From the NCBI GenBank assembly GCA_965153455.1, contig OZ234496.1:6023207-6087206 (forward strand): DNA of 64,000 bases, in the 5' to 3' direction. How positions within the stretch are numbered: the first letter of the stretch is position 1; each line of letters starts with the position of its first letter. Of this stretch, positions 24,001 through 34,800 are shown in pieces. The translations under genes and the position numbers were made by a program. The notes beneath the pieces are model-generated. The model did no database searches and was not told the origin of the DNA. It saw only the letters and a program-made list of their open reading frames with translations. The stretch comes from Sphagnum compactum (taxonomy: Eukaryota; Bryophyta; Sphagnopsida; Sphagnales).

Positions 24001-26072
24001 CTATGAAGTTTCTAATCCAAACATGGTTATTAACTTATGATGTCGTTCTTTCGATAATGCCTTCGTAAGGACATCCGCCACCATTTGTTCCGTTGGACAA
24101 TATTCAAATCGAACTTCTCCATTTTCAACTCGTTCTCGAACAAAATGATGTTGTACGTCAATGTGTTTTGTTCGTGCATGGTGAGTGGGATTTTTGGTCA
24201 ATGATATCGCACCTTGATTGTCGCATCGAATCACCATCACTTTCTTTTCCCCCATGTATCCTAAATCCATCATCAATTTTGTTATCCATATGGCTCTTTT
24301 GTGGCTTGCGTGTTCGCCATGTACTCCGCCTTCGTGGTGGACAATGTTATTGTAGGTTGTCGTTTGCTACTCCAAGAAATGGCTCCACCTCCGATCATGA
24401 AAACAAACCCTGGGTGGACCTCCTATCTTCAAGATCACCACCCAAATCCACATCACAATATCCAAGCACTTCCTTGGATAATGTTGCACCGAATTGTAAT
24501 TTCATTTGCAACGTACCTTGCAAATATCGAAAGATTCGTTTGACGGCCATCCAATGCTCCATGCTAGGGTTGGCCATGTGTTGACTCAACACACTTATTG
24601 GGTATGCCAAGTCAGGTCGTGTGCACAACATGGCATACATCAAAGACCCAACCGCTTGTTGATATGGAAATCCCTTGGATTCATCATTTCCATTTGGATT
24701 CTTTTGTAACTTCACTTTGGGATCGAATGGAACTCCAATGGGCTTACATTCCTGCGTTCAAAAACGCTTCAATATTTCCTTGAGGTATTTGATTTAGTTG
24801 ATGTGTAGGAGTCGTTCATCACGATTCCTTTCCACCTCCATTCCCAAAAAGAAATGCAACTCTCCAAGGTCCTTCATTTCAAACTTTTGACTCAACTCCT
24901 CTTTGATTTGCAAAAGTTTGTTTTGATTGTTGCACACCAAAATGAGGTCATCCACATAGACCACAATGAAAAACTTCACATCTCCCACTTGCGCTACATA
25001 CACACTAGGATTGGCCTCACTCTTCACAAATTCAATGCTTTTGAGAAACGCGTCTAACTTTTGATTCCATGCCCTTGAAGATTGTTTCAAACCATACAAG
25101 GATTTGTGAAGCTCACACACAAGATGTTCACCTCCTTGGTGTACGAACCCTTGAGGTTGTTCCATGTAAATCTCCTCTTCAAGCTCGCCATTGAGAAATG
25201 CAGTTTTCACGTCCATTTGATGGATCTCCATGTCTTCCAAGGCCGCCAATGCCAGAATACAACGAATAGATGTAAACTTTGCGATGGGCGCAAAGGTTTC
25301 GTTGTAATCCACTCCGTAGGTTTGGGTAAAACCCCTTGCCACTAATCTGGCCTTGTAGCGTTCCACCTCCCCATTCGCGCCTTGTTTGATTTTGAACACC
25401 CATTTGCAAGAAACGGGTTTCCTACCAACGGGAAGTGGCAGCAAAGTCCATGTGTTGTTTGCCATGAAGTAATTATATTCTTCTTGCATTGCGCACTCCC
25501 ACTCCTTGGAATTTTCACATGTCAATGCTTCTTGAATATTTTGGGGCTCCTCCAAAATGCAACGGTGGCACGCTCCACCTCCTTGGTAGCAATCCACCAA
25601 TCCCAAGGCCATTCCCTTCGTTGCCTTTGAGGTTTTTCCTTTGACACATGTTGTGAAGGTTCATTCGAAACAACAAATTCTTCTTCTGATGAAGAACTTG
25701 GTGTGGATTCACTTTGCACACCTTCCATTCTTGTTCCATTCAAAGGTGTATCCTGACTAAAAGTCAATGGTTCTTCTCCTTCAACTTCATTGTTCACAAT
25801 TTCATGCACAACTACATTTTCTACTTTCTTGGGATGGACCACACCACCTATTTCTTTTGACCCTTCAATGAACACGACATCTCTACTTTTGATGATTCTC
25901 TTGATTCCTACACACATCAAGCGATATGCTTTTGTGCCTTCATAATACCCTAAAAACACACAAGGCATGGACTTGGACTCTAATTTGGTCATCTTCTCAT
26001 CGGGGACATGTGCAAAGGCTTTACAACCAAAGACTTTCAAATGAGACACATCGGGTTTCCTACCATGACTTT
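24001..26072 (-). pseudogene. Copia pol pseudogene (integrase tail, RT, RNase H)
   Basis: Integrase tail from 26049 (MSHLKVFGCKAFAHVPDEK, PCVFLGYYEGTKAYRLMC), RT from about 25540 (CKWVFKIKQG, RLVARGFTQTYGVDYNETFA, DVKTAFLNGELEEEIYMEQP, and an intact VVYVDD near 24950), RNase H from about 24480 and ending GLETS at 24001. Damage: a frameshift near 25555, a TAA replacing CAA near 24794, frameshifts near 24750 and 24400, and D-to-V in the first RNase H motif (YCDVDLGGD). It is very close to the copies at 15.4 and 19.1 kb; the copy at 30.3 kb is somewhat more diverged. Confidence 0.95.
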
Positions 26073-26685
26073 CAAGGATTCCATTTGAAAAGAAGACATT
26101 TTGAACGTAAATGCTACAACAAACACTCTCTCAAAAGATCGAAAGCTTTGGAAGAAATTGTTGACTCCTCACGTAAACTTGAAAATCTAACACTTGCAAA
26201 TCTTTTATTGCACAAGCTTGAAATTACAACAATGGGGAGAATTCTCTTTGACACACTTGAAACTTGACACTTTCAACAACTCGAAATCTTCTCTTTCACA
26301 CACCTTAAACTTTCAACAAATCGAAGAACTCTCTTCCACACATCTCAAACTTTGAACAAATTGAAGAACTCTCTTTCACACACCTTAAACTTTCAACGAA
26401 TTGAAGAACTCTCTTCCACACACTTTCTCAAACTTGAAGAACTCTCTTCCACACACTTTCTCAAACTTGAAAAACTCTCTTCCACACTTTCTCAAACTTG
26501 AAAAACAAGTTTTCCACACTTGAAAAACTTACAACACTTTGAAGAAATCTCTTCCACACCTCTCACTCACTTTGCAACCTTGCAAACTAAAAACCTTCCC
26601 TCAAAGGATTCTCCCTTTCTATGTCACACAAGCTAAACCCTTGACTACTTCTTGTTATAACACAATGTCCTTTCTCTAGCTTGGT

Positions 26686-26699
26686 GTGGGCCCATAACC
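26686..26699 (-). other. Primer-binding site, half tRNA-iMet type
   Basis: The minus strand reads GGTTATGGGCCCAC beside the LTR end at 26700, in the element whose boundaries are proven by ATACT duplications. It complements the anticodon arm of initiator tRNA-Met. Confidence 0.75.
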
Positions 26700-26927
26700 T
26701 ATTGGAAACAACTTGAAAACAAGCAAGAAATGAAACACTCAAAGTTCATGAAATGGAACAATTGTATTAACTAACAAAAATCACAAAGGTTGTATGCTTC
26801 AAATGCTACAATCACAAAGGCTTGCAATAACTAACAAAGCTTCAAGGTTCTATGTGCACTCAAAAACATGAAAGGAGATAATGAAAGACTCCTCAAAACC
26901 ACTCCAATATATACTATCTCCTAACCC

Positions 26928-27075
26928 TAAAGTAGCCGCCACTTAGCCCTAACCTAGTCGCCGCCTAACCCTAGCCGCCACCAAACCTTAACCCTAGCTG
27001 CCGCCAAGCCCTAACCCTAGCCGCCGCCAAACCTTAACCTTAGCTGCCGCCAAGCCCTAAGTAGCCTCCACTTCC
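26928..27075 (-). repeat. Expanded 23-bp U3 array (5' LTR)
   Basis: Units combine CCGCC, AA(A/G)CC(C/T)TAACC(C/T)TAG and GCCGCC. The partner LTR (array 23759-23880) lacks exactly two of these units, while the rest of the pair is nearly identical. The array therefore changed length after or during the last transposition. Confidence 0.8.
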
Positions 27076-30070
27076 AAACCCTAACTACCACTATTTAAGT
27101 TAACCTAACTACTATAAGGATGTGAATATTATTCATCCATTTGATGAATGTTTCACACATTCATCAACATTGGGAATTAGAAACGAATAGTATTTCTAAC
27201 AATACTGCCATTAGATTGGACATTAGATCAATGAATGTCCATTTATTGAAGATAGTGTGAGGCACAAATTTGCTGAGCATTTTCAGAATCTGAATCCGGA
27301 ACTTACAAGAGTAGGAAATCATGGACCTATTGACCCAAAGAATTTATACCATGAAAAGGTCAAAATTCCAAATAGATTCAGAGAATAGATCTGAAGAAAT
27401 AATAGAGTAAAATGAGAGCTCAGAGTGGGGAAATGTAGTACCTTTCTCTGTAGCTCCTATACAAAGTTTGTTACAACAAAACAATATTGGAGTCACCTAT
27501 GCAAGAACTTAAAATTTTAGAATGGAAGCAGCAAAAATTTACAAACATTTTGCCTTTACAATCTAGGTTTCCAGAAAGAGGTCCACCTTTTTCTTCTCCA
27601 ATTTATTTTTCTTCTTCTTAGAAATCTTTTTCAATATCCAAATATGAGAAAACTTTTTTAAAAATTAGAAAAAACGAGAGAGATTGTAAGGAAACATTGA
27701 GGAGATATAGCTTTAGAAGGCCCAGAAGATAGGCAGGTCTTAGTGAGTAAATCAGTCCCATTTCTATTTCAAATTCTAAGGAAGACCACCAAAAGGATGA
27801 TTTGCAACAATAACAATAATCACCATTACATCAAGAGCAACATCTCAAGAACAAATTCCAGAGAAAGTTCATGTTCCCAATAAGAAGTGCTTAAAGAAAA
27901 CAAGTCAGTAAGCAACAGTTGCAAATCTACGTTGGAAGAAAGTGCATACTCATTAGGATGATTAGGTATGTCTTTACTCTAATAGAGTAAAATTATAATG
28001 GTAATCTAAAAAACATTCTACTTTGGACTAGCTTTGGAGAAGAAAAGAGAGCCTAGGCAAATAAGCCGAATTGGTAGGCGTGTTTGAGATTGAGTGGAAG
28101 ACATTTCGCCAAAACAATTTGGTTGAATTTTTGAACAATTGGAAGTTGGATCCTGAACATAATAGAATCAAGGTTATGTTGGGGGAGGAGTAGAGAATAA
28201 TAGACAAACATGTGTTGGCAGAACTTTTTAGAATTTGCCATACATGAGAGACAGAGACAGGCCAAGTAGAAATGTTTGATGCCAAAGTAACATTGGCAAA
28301 AATAGTAGATAGAGTTCCTGATATTTACAACACCAATGAAAGGTGGGTTGTGAAAAAGATGAGGTCAGAGTATGCTAATAGAATTCCTACCATTATGCCA
28401 ATTATTTACTAGAAAAATAAGGTGGAGTATTTTAACAATAAGTTTGTTATGATGATTTCAAGGGCAAATCATGGAGAGTCTATTAATTGGGTTGTCATTA
28501 TGTATTCACAATTGGTCAAATAATTGATCAGATGGGAGAAGTGTCAAAAAAATATGATTGAAGGAATAGCCAAAAGAGAATAAAAAAAGGATGTATGCCA
28601 TTCTCTCGTAATCCTTGAAGTTTTGTTTTAGAAATGGTTTCCATTTATTAAGAACAAAATGCCTCTGAACCTTATGCACATCTCTCCTAAAAAGGAGAAA
28701 CAACCATAGACTATGACAACCAGAAGACCAATTTTGATGTTTCAGTCTGATGACGATGAGGAAACAGAAACTCTGTAGAAGAGGCGGAGAAGACAAGAGG
28801 ATATTGCAATGAAAGGCAATATTGCTCCACAATAAGTAGCAAAATTGTTGAGGAGGCAACAACAGCAACATTATAGATAGAACATGAAATCCATATCTCC
28901 TAAATCTGATCCAAAATAACCAATTTCTCCCAAGCAAGAACAAAGGTCTGATGGGCAAGAGTATTGAAGATTGCCCAAAACGGAGTTAGAGACTCAAGCT
29001 CATAGTCAACAAAAGAACAGATACAAGATTTTGATCATGGTCCACTAAAAGTTTAGCAATTTGTTCCATCACCACATAATACTGAAGATATGTTGCCTTT
29101 AAGACCAAGTTCTACAAGAGGAATGAATGTATTTGAAGAACTTTGGACTACACACAAAAATCTAGATTCATCAAGTACAAGTTCCAGAGGTCAGACTTTT
29201 AGATTTAATACACCAAGGTATGTGCAAGGGGTAGAAACAGAATTGGATGAGCACAGAAGAGCTGCTACTATGTTTAAACAAGCAACAGAATATGTGTATA
29301 GATGACAAATATTTTGCTTTGACTTTTTGATCTGGAAATCAAGAATAAACATATTATAGAGAAGGATAGATCTGTTCAAAGTCTTCAGGGAGCTTTGGAG
29401 AAGGAACATAAGTTCAAAAAGAATTACACAATAGGAACAATGAAAATAGTAAGGTATTGGCAGAACTCTAGGTAGCTAGACAGAAAATTGATAACATACA
29501 GAAGCAAAGCAAGGATTTGGAGAACATCATAATGGAAAGAAATTCCTTACAAGTAGGCAACTGTAAAGGAAATTAATGCAAATTACAGGGGTTTAAAAGT
29601 AGAGAAGGATACTCTAAGTATTAAGCATAGCAAACTGTAGAGGGACTACATGCACATGTAGTAAATTTTCTTGAAACAGCAAAAGGAGGTGGAGGAGCTC
29701 AAAGTGGATAATGTTAATGCATATCAAGCTAAGAATGAAGTACAAAGGCAAGATGACCAGAGGCATGCACAGATGGACAAGAATTTGCAGAAGCAAATGG
29801 CCTTTAATGAAAAGTTGAATAAACTTTTGGAGGAGACTTAGAAGAAAAAACCTTTCAATTATGATATTGTCTTTAAAAAAAATAATGAATTCAAGAAGCA
29901 TAATACTTTGCTTCAGGTAAAACTCAAGACATTATCAATAGGGGAAAAATATGCAGACTTATTGTGGGATGAAATTTAGGACATTGTTCAGACGGATATT
30001 GGTAAGGTTTAGAAGATGAAAGGAATGAAAGGATGTACAAACATCGAATTTTTCAAATGGAAAAAGTTAT

Positions 30071-30328
30071 TATTAGAAATAACTTGAAAACAAATAACAA
30101 ATGAAACACTCAAGACTCATAAATATTGGAAACAACTTGAAAGCAAGCAAGAAATGAAACACTCAAGGTTCATAAAATAGAACAATTGTATTAACTAACA
30201 AGAATCACAAAGGTTGTATGCTTCAAATGTTACAATCACAAAACTATGGCTTGCAACAACTAACAAGGCTTGATGATTCTATGTGCACTCAAAACCACAA
30301 AAGGAGAGAATGAAAAACTACTCAAAAA
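30071..30328 (-). mobile_element. Two truncated Copia LTR pieces, stacked
   Basis: 30071-30123 is the last 53 bp of one LTR (TATTAGAAATAACTTG...CTCATAAA). 30124-30328 is the last 205 bp of another, starting TATTGGAAAC. A third LTR starts at 30329. Each appears to have been inserted into, or joined to, the previous one. The missing halves are not found upstream. Confidence 0.8.
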
Positions 30329-31465
30329 TATTGAAAACAACTTGAAAACAAGCAAGAAGAGAAACACTCAAGGTTCATGAAATTGAACAATTGTATTAAC
30401 TAACAAGAAGATTATAAATGTACAATCACAAAACTATGGCTTGTAACAACTAACAAAGCTTGAAGGTTCTATGTGCACTCAAAAACCATGAAAGGAGAGA
30501 ATGAAAGACTCCACAAAACCACTTTAATATATACTATCTCCTAACCCTAAAGTAGCCGCCACTTAACCCTAACCTAGCCGCCGCCTAACCCTAGCCGCCA
30601 CCAAACCCTAACCCTAGCCGCCATCAAACCTTAACCCTAGTCATCGCCAAGCCCTAAGTAGCCTCCACTCCCAAACCCTAACCTAACTATTATAAGGATG
30701 TGAATACTATTCATCCTTTTGATGAATGTTTAACACATTCATCAACATTGGGCATTAGAAACGAATAGTATTTCTAACACTCCCACTCTATGAAGTTTCT
30801 AATCCAAACATGGTTATCAATTTGTTATGTTGATCTTTTGATAATGCCTTGGTAAACACATCCGCCACCATGTCCTCCGTTGAACAATATTCGAACGTAA
30901 TTTCGCCATTTTCAACTCGTTCTCGAACAAAATGATGTTGCACATCAATGTGCTTTGTTCGAGCATGTTGCGTGGGATTCTTCGTCAATGATATTGCACC
31001 TTGGTTGTCACATCGAATCACCATCGCCTTTTTCTCTTCCATATACCCTAATTCCTTCATGAGCTTTGTCATCCATTTGGTTTCCTTGGTAGCTTGCGTA
31101 CTTGCCATGTATTCGGCCTCCGTCGTCGACAAAGCGATTGTGGGTTGTCGTTTGCTACTCCAAGAAATGGCTCCACCTCCTATCATGAATACAAACCCTG
31201 TGGTGGATCTCCTATCCTCAAGGTCACCGGCCCAATCCGCATCACAATATTCGACCAAATCTTGGGGTGGTAATCCTCCGAAGCGTAATTTGAATTGCAA
31301 AGTGCTTTGCAAGTATCAAAAAATGCGCTTGACCCCATTCTAATGTTTTAGGCTTGGATTAACCATGTGTTGACTCACCACGCTTATTGGGTATGCCAAA
31401 TCCGGCCGAGTACACAATCTGGCATACATCAAGGAGCCCACGACTTGTTGATAAGGAACCTTCAC

Positions 31466-32420
31466 TGTCGCACTCCTAAGTTCCTAGTGGACCCACTTGA
31501 GGGTCCAAGTATGTGGCAATGCGGAAGGAGTTGGAACTTGGAGCACGATCCCGACTTCCAGCACTAAAGGGGGGTAAGAGGGGCGTGCTAGAAGTCCCGG
31601 GAAAGACTAGGAAGAGTTGACAAGCTTTATTCACTCACACGGGCCTGCATGAAACCACACAAAGTGGTTAGAACTCATTATGGGTCCTTTTGGTGTTGGG
31701 ACAGCCACGGGTGAACTCGGACTCACTTTGACACACCACAACCCGGGCCCGGGAGTAAGCCACCACCTTACTCCCTATAGTATACTCTGTGACTCGTCGC
31801 GGGGGTGGCATCCAAATGGCCTTTTTGTCCCGGGACTCCCGCGTGGGAGTCCCGAAATCGCGCAACTTTGGACTCCCGCGACTTTGAAGCTTCATAACTT
31901 TCGGAGCAGACCTCCGATTGAGTTGCCGTCTAAAGCAAAGTTGTAGGTCTCGTCAAGACCTTTCCAACGGTATGTCGCACGTTTTCTGCAGCCAAGTATT
32001 TCGGGTCGATTCCTGACTTTTAGTGGTCGGGAGTCAAAACTGGCGGACTCCCGGGAGTCGAACTCCCGGGAGTCGAACTCCCGGGCCTTCTTTTGGCCAT
32101 AACTTGTGTTTTAGATGTCCAAATGAGCAATGCGAGCCCATTTTAGACATCTACACTTCAAGGTCTTTCCATTGATATAAAGGGCGCAACAAGCCATTGA
32201 GTTTTGACCCCTCTAAACGCTCTCTGAAGTTTTGGGAGTCCTTTTGGGACTCCACTCTCACCAACTCCCAACATGGGAGTTCACTTGGGAGTGTGAGGGT
32301 TCACTCCCTCAAACTCTTTGCACTCCCGGGAGCATGTGATATGACTCCCGGGTCTACTTATAGGCCCGCACACTTGCGACCCCCTTGCCTTGGTCGCGAG
32401 CCAAGGCTAGGGTTGTGACA
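31466..32420. mobile_element. GC-rich solo LTR with TTCAC target duplication
   Basis: It begins TGTCGCACTCC and ends GGTTGTGACA (inverted ends TGTCGCA/TGTCACA), 955 bp, flanked by TTCAC at 31461-31465 and 32421-32425. Excising it with one TTCAC rejoins the Copia RT reading frame (…DDEMV to VPYQQVVGSLMY). TG...CA ends and a 5-bp duplication fit an LTR; no internal region is present. The orientation and superfamily are uncertain. Its GC content contrasts strongly with the surroundings. Frames inside it have no known domain. Confidence 0.85.
32045..32086. repeat. Palindromic 14-bp tandem repeat
   Basis: GACTCCCGGGAGTC and close variants (GAACTCCCGGGAGTCG) occur three times head to tail, separated by GA. 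Single copies of the half-motif ACTCCCGGGAG recur elsewhere in the same LTR (for example at about 32311 and 32344). Confidence 0.85.
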
Positions 32421-34800
32421 TTCACCATCTCATCATCCTTGTTCACATTCTTCTTCAACTTTGTCTTGGGATCAAGTGGCACTCCGATGGCTTTGCAATC
32501 CTCCATGCGAAAGCGTTTGAGAATCTCCTTGAAATACCCAATTTGGTTGATGTAAAGAAGGCGTTGTGCACGATCCCTTTCCACTTCCATGCCAAGGAAG
32601 AAATGTAAATCGCCAAGATCTTTCATTTCGAATTTTCGAGAAAGTTCTTCTTTCACTTGCACAAGCTTATCCTTATCATTGCACACCAAGATGAGATCAT
32701 CGACATAGACGACAATGAAGAATTTGACATCTCGCACTTGCGCAACGTACACGCTAAAATTTGCATCACTCCTCACAAACTCGATGCTTTTCAAGCAAGC
32801 ATCTAGCTTTTGGTTCCAAGCCCTTGGAGATTGTTTCAAGCCGTACAATGATTTGTGAAGCTTACACACAAGATGTTCTCCTTCATGTGTGAAGCCCTTG
32901 GGTTGTTTCATGTAAATCTCCTCTTCAAGGTCACCATTGAGAAATGCGGTTTTGATATCCATTTGATGAATCTCCATGTTTTCAATGGCCGCTAGTGCAA
33001 GGATACAACGAATTGACGCAAACTTTGCAACGGGTGCAAAAGTTTCGTTGTAATCGACTCCAAATGTTTGGGTGAAACCTCTTGCCACAAGTTTGGCCTT
33101 GTAAGGTTCCACTTCACCATCGACAACATGTTTGATTGTGAACACCCATTTGCAAGAAATGGGCTTCCTACCCTTAGGGAGTGGCACCAAAGACCAAGTG
33201 TTGTTGACAACAAGAAAATCGTATTCTTCTTGCATGGCAATCTCCCACTTCTTTGCATCTTTGACATTCAACGCCTCCTCCATGGTTTGAGGTTCTTCCG
33301 AAAAAGCTATGGTGGCCCGTTCCATCTCTTTGGTGGCCACCCACCAATCACAAGGCCACTCTTTATGTTGTCTTTAGGGCCTTTCTCTTCGTCCATCTTG
33401 TTGTGGTTCATTCAAACCCTCATCTTGTGGAGGAGCAAATTTTTCTTCCGAAGAAGAGTTTGATGTAGATTCACCACCTTCCACGTCTTCCGCTGGTCTC
33501 TCCTTCAAAGGTATAGGATTGGCATCCTTAACAAGTTCATCATCATTCACGACTTCATCCACACCAACGTGTTCTACTTGGTTCAAAGGGGGTCTATTCT
33601 CATGAACACCTTTAGCTTTTTCCGTCCCTTCAAGGAACACAACATCACGACTCTTGATGATCCTTTTGGTTTCTACACACATCAAGCGATATGCTTTGGT
33701 CCCTTCACAATACCCTAAAAACACACAAGGTATGGATTTGGAATCTAATTTACTTCTCTTTTCATCAGGAATGTGCGCAAATGTTTTGCAACCAAAAACT
33801 CTCAAATGAGATACATCGGGCTTTCTACCGGTCCATGCTTCTTGCAGAGTCTTTGATTCAAGAGCTTTAGTTGGGCATCGATTCTTGATGTAAACCGTCG
33901 TGTTCACCGCTTCCGCCCAAAACTCCAAGTCAAGTGCTTATGCACGAATCATGCTTCTAGCGCATTCCATGATGGTCCTATTGGCTCGTTCCGCAACTCC
34001 ATTTTGTTGTGGTGTGTAAGGTGCACTTGTTTGTCGTTGAATTCCACATTCGCGTAAAAAATCATCAAACTTTTTGGACACAAATTCTCCTCCATTGTCG
34101 GATCGCAAAGTTTGGATCTTCATGCCGGTTTGATTCTCCACCAAGGCCTTGTATGCCTTGAATTTGTCAAACACTTCTCCTTTCGCTTTCAAAAGGTAAA
34201 CGTGAGTTTTCCTCCAAAAATCATCGACGAAGGTGACAAAGTATCATGCTCCACCACGAGATGTGGTCTTCATCGGTCCGCACACATCGCTATGCACAAG
34301 TTCCAAAAGCTTGGAAGCCCTAGTCGCTTCATCTTTAGGAAAAGATGTCCTTTGATGTTTGCCTTCAATGCAAGCTTTACACACATGGTCCAATGGCGTT
34401 TCTTTCAAATTCATGCCATTCACCATTTTCTCCAACTTCTTAAGACTCGCCATATTGAGGTGGCCGAGTCGTTGGTGGCAAAGCGTAGCTCCTTCATTCG
34501 AAGACTTTGCCACATTCGCACTCTCCTTTCAAACATTGACGTTGAGAAGATACAAATTCTTCTCCCTTCGTGCTTCCGCCACAACTGTTCCAAAGACATT
34601 GTTCACCTTACAACCATCCTTATCAAACTCCACTTTCAAGCCCTCCGAAATGAGTTTGCTAACGGAAATGAAACTATTTTTCATTTTGGGAACATGAAGA
34701 ACTTGAGTGATGGTTGTAAACAACATTTTACCTCCAACTTGCATTGTGGCCTTGATGCACCCTTTGCCAATGGCCTCCAAAATGGTTCATCATCAAAAGG

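Larger units (their letters stand above)
23537..27201 (-). mobile_element. Copia element with both LTRs and target duplication, internally deleted
   Basis: The 5' LTR is 27201-26700 (502 bp) and the 3' LTR 23992-23537 (456 bp), flanked by ATACT at 23532-23536 and 27202-27206. Internal order on the minus strand: primer site, about 600 bp of repeat-rich leader, 11 codons of gag (MSSFQMESLKV), then an abrupt join near 26070 to the C-terminal part of integrase, RT and RNase H. Most of gag, protease and the integrase catalytic core are deleted. The 46-bp difference between the LTRs is two 23-bp units of the U3 array. The element sits inside the zinc-knuckle codons of the older gag-like fossil. Confidence 0.95.
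22211..30070 (+). pseudogene. Fossil gag-like frame with CCHC knuckle and coiled coil, split by two Copia insertions
   Basis: The candidate start ATG is at 22211 (basic segment IIIRRRRRQ). The frame is interrupted by a solo LTR (22388-22878) and a Copia element (23537-27201). Removing both with one target copy each rejoins it. The second junction restores CX2CX4HX4C, a zinc knuckle, with codons from 23527-23536 and 27207-27235. 28083-29048 is a 322-codon stretch without indels whose roughly a dozen stops are all TAG, TAA or TGA explainable by C-to-T change of CAG, CAA or CGA. About 29400-30000 is coiled-coil-like (EVEELKVDN, NEFKKHNTLLQVKLK). Protease, RT and integrase were not seen. A Gypsy assignment rests only on the upstream LTR and primer-like site. 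Confidence 0.65.
30329..34800 (-). mobile_element. Copia element, 5'-truncated, carrying a solo-LTR insertion
   Basis: The 3' LTR is 30329-30779. Pol runs on the minus strand up to about 34800. The 5' LTR, leader, gag and most of protease are missing; the left limit of homology near 34800 is approximate. It is a slightly different subfamily from the copies at 15-27 kb but has the same LTR type and pol order. A 955-bp foreign LTR sits at 31466-32420 between RT and RNase H. Confidence 0.9.
30785..34800 (-). pseudogene. Copia pol pseudogene (protease end, integrase, RT, RNase H)
   Basis: Order on the minus strand: post-protease segment LHVPKMKNSFISVSKLISEG (about 34700); GAG-pre-integrase CHQRLGHLNMASLKKLEKMV; integrase core with LRSDNGGEF and TPQQNGVAERANRTIMECA; integrase tail; RT with RLVARGFTQTFGVDYNETFA, HQMDIKTAFLNGDLEEEIY and intact YVDD (about 32700); then RNase H, 31312-30788, whose 174-codon frame is intact (YCDADWAGD, TTEAEYMA, CDNQGAI, KHIDVQHHF). 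Stops interrupt the frame near 34529, 34244, 33938 and 33374, several explainable as CGA or CAA to stop. The solo LTR splits RT from RNase H. Confidence 0.95.

Noticed and set aside
28083-29048. Reassigned TAG codon as explanation of the fossil frame
   Set aside because: TAA and TGA interruptions also occur, and the NAD kinase gene uses the standard code with a TGA terminator; decay by C-to-T change explains all stops.
32354-32420. C-terminal extension of the Copia RT frame into the GC-rich insertion
   Set aside because: These residues are read from the inserted LTR; the true RT frame resumes beyond 31465.
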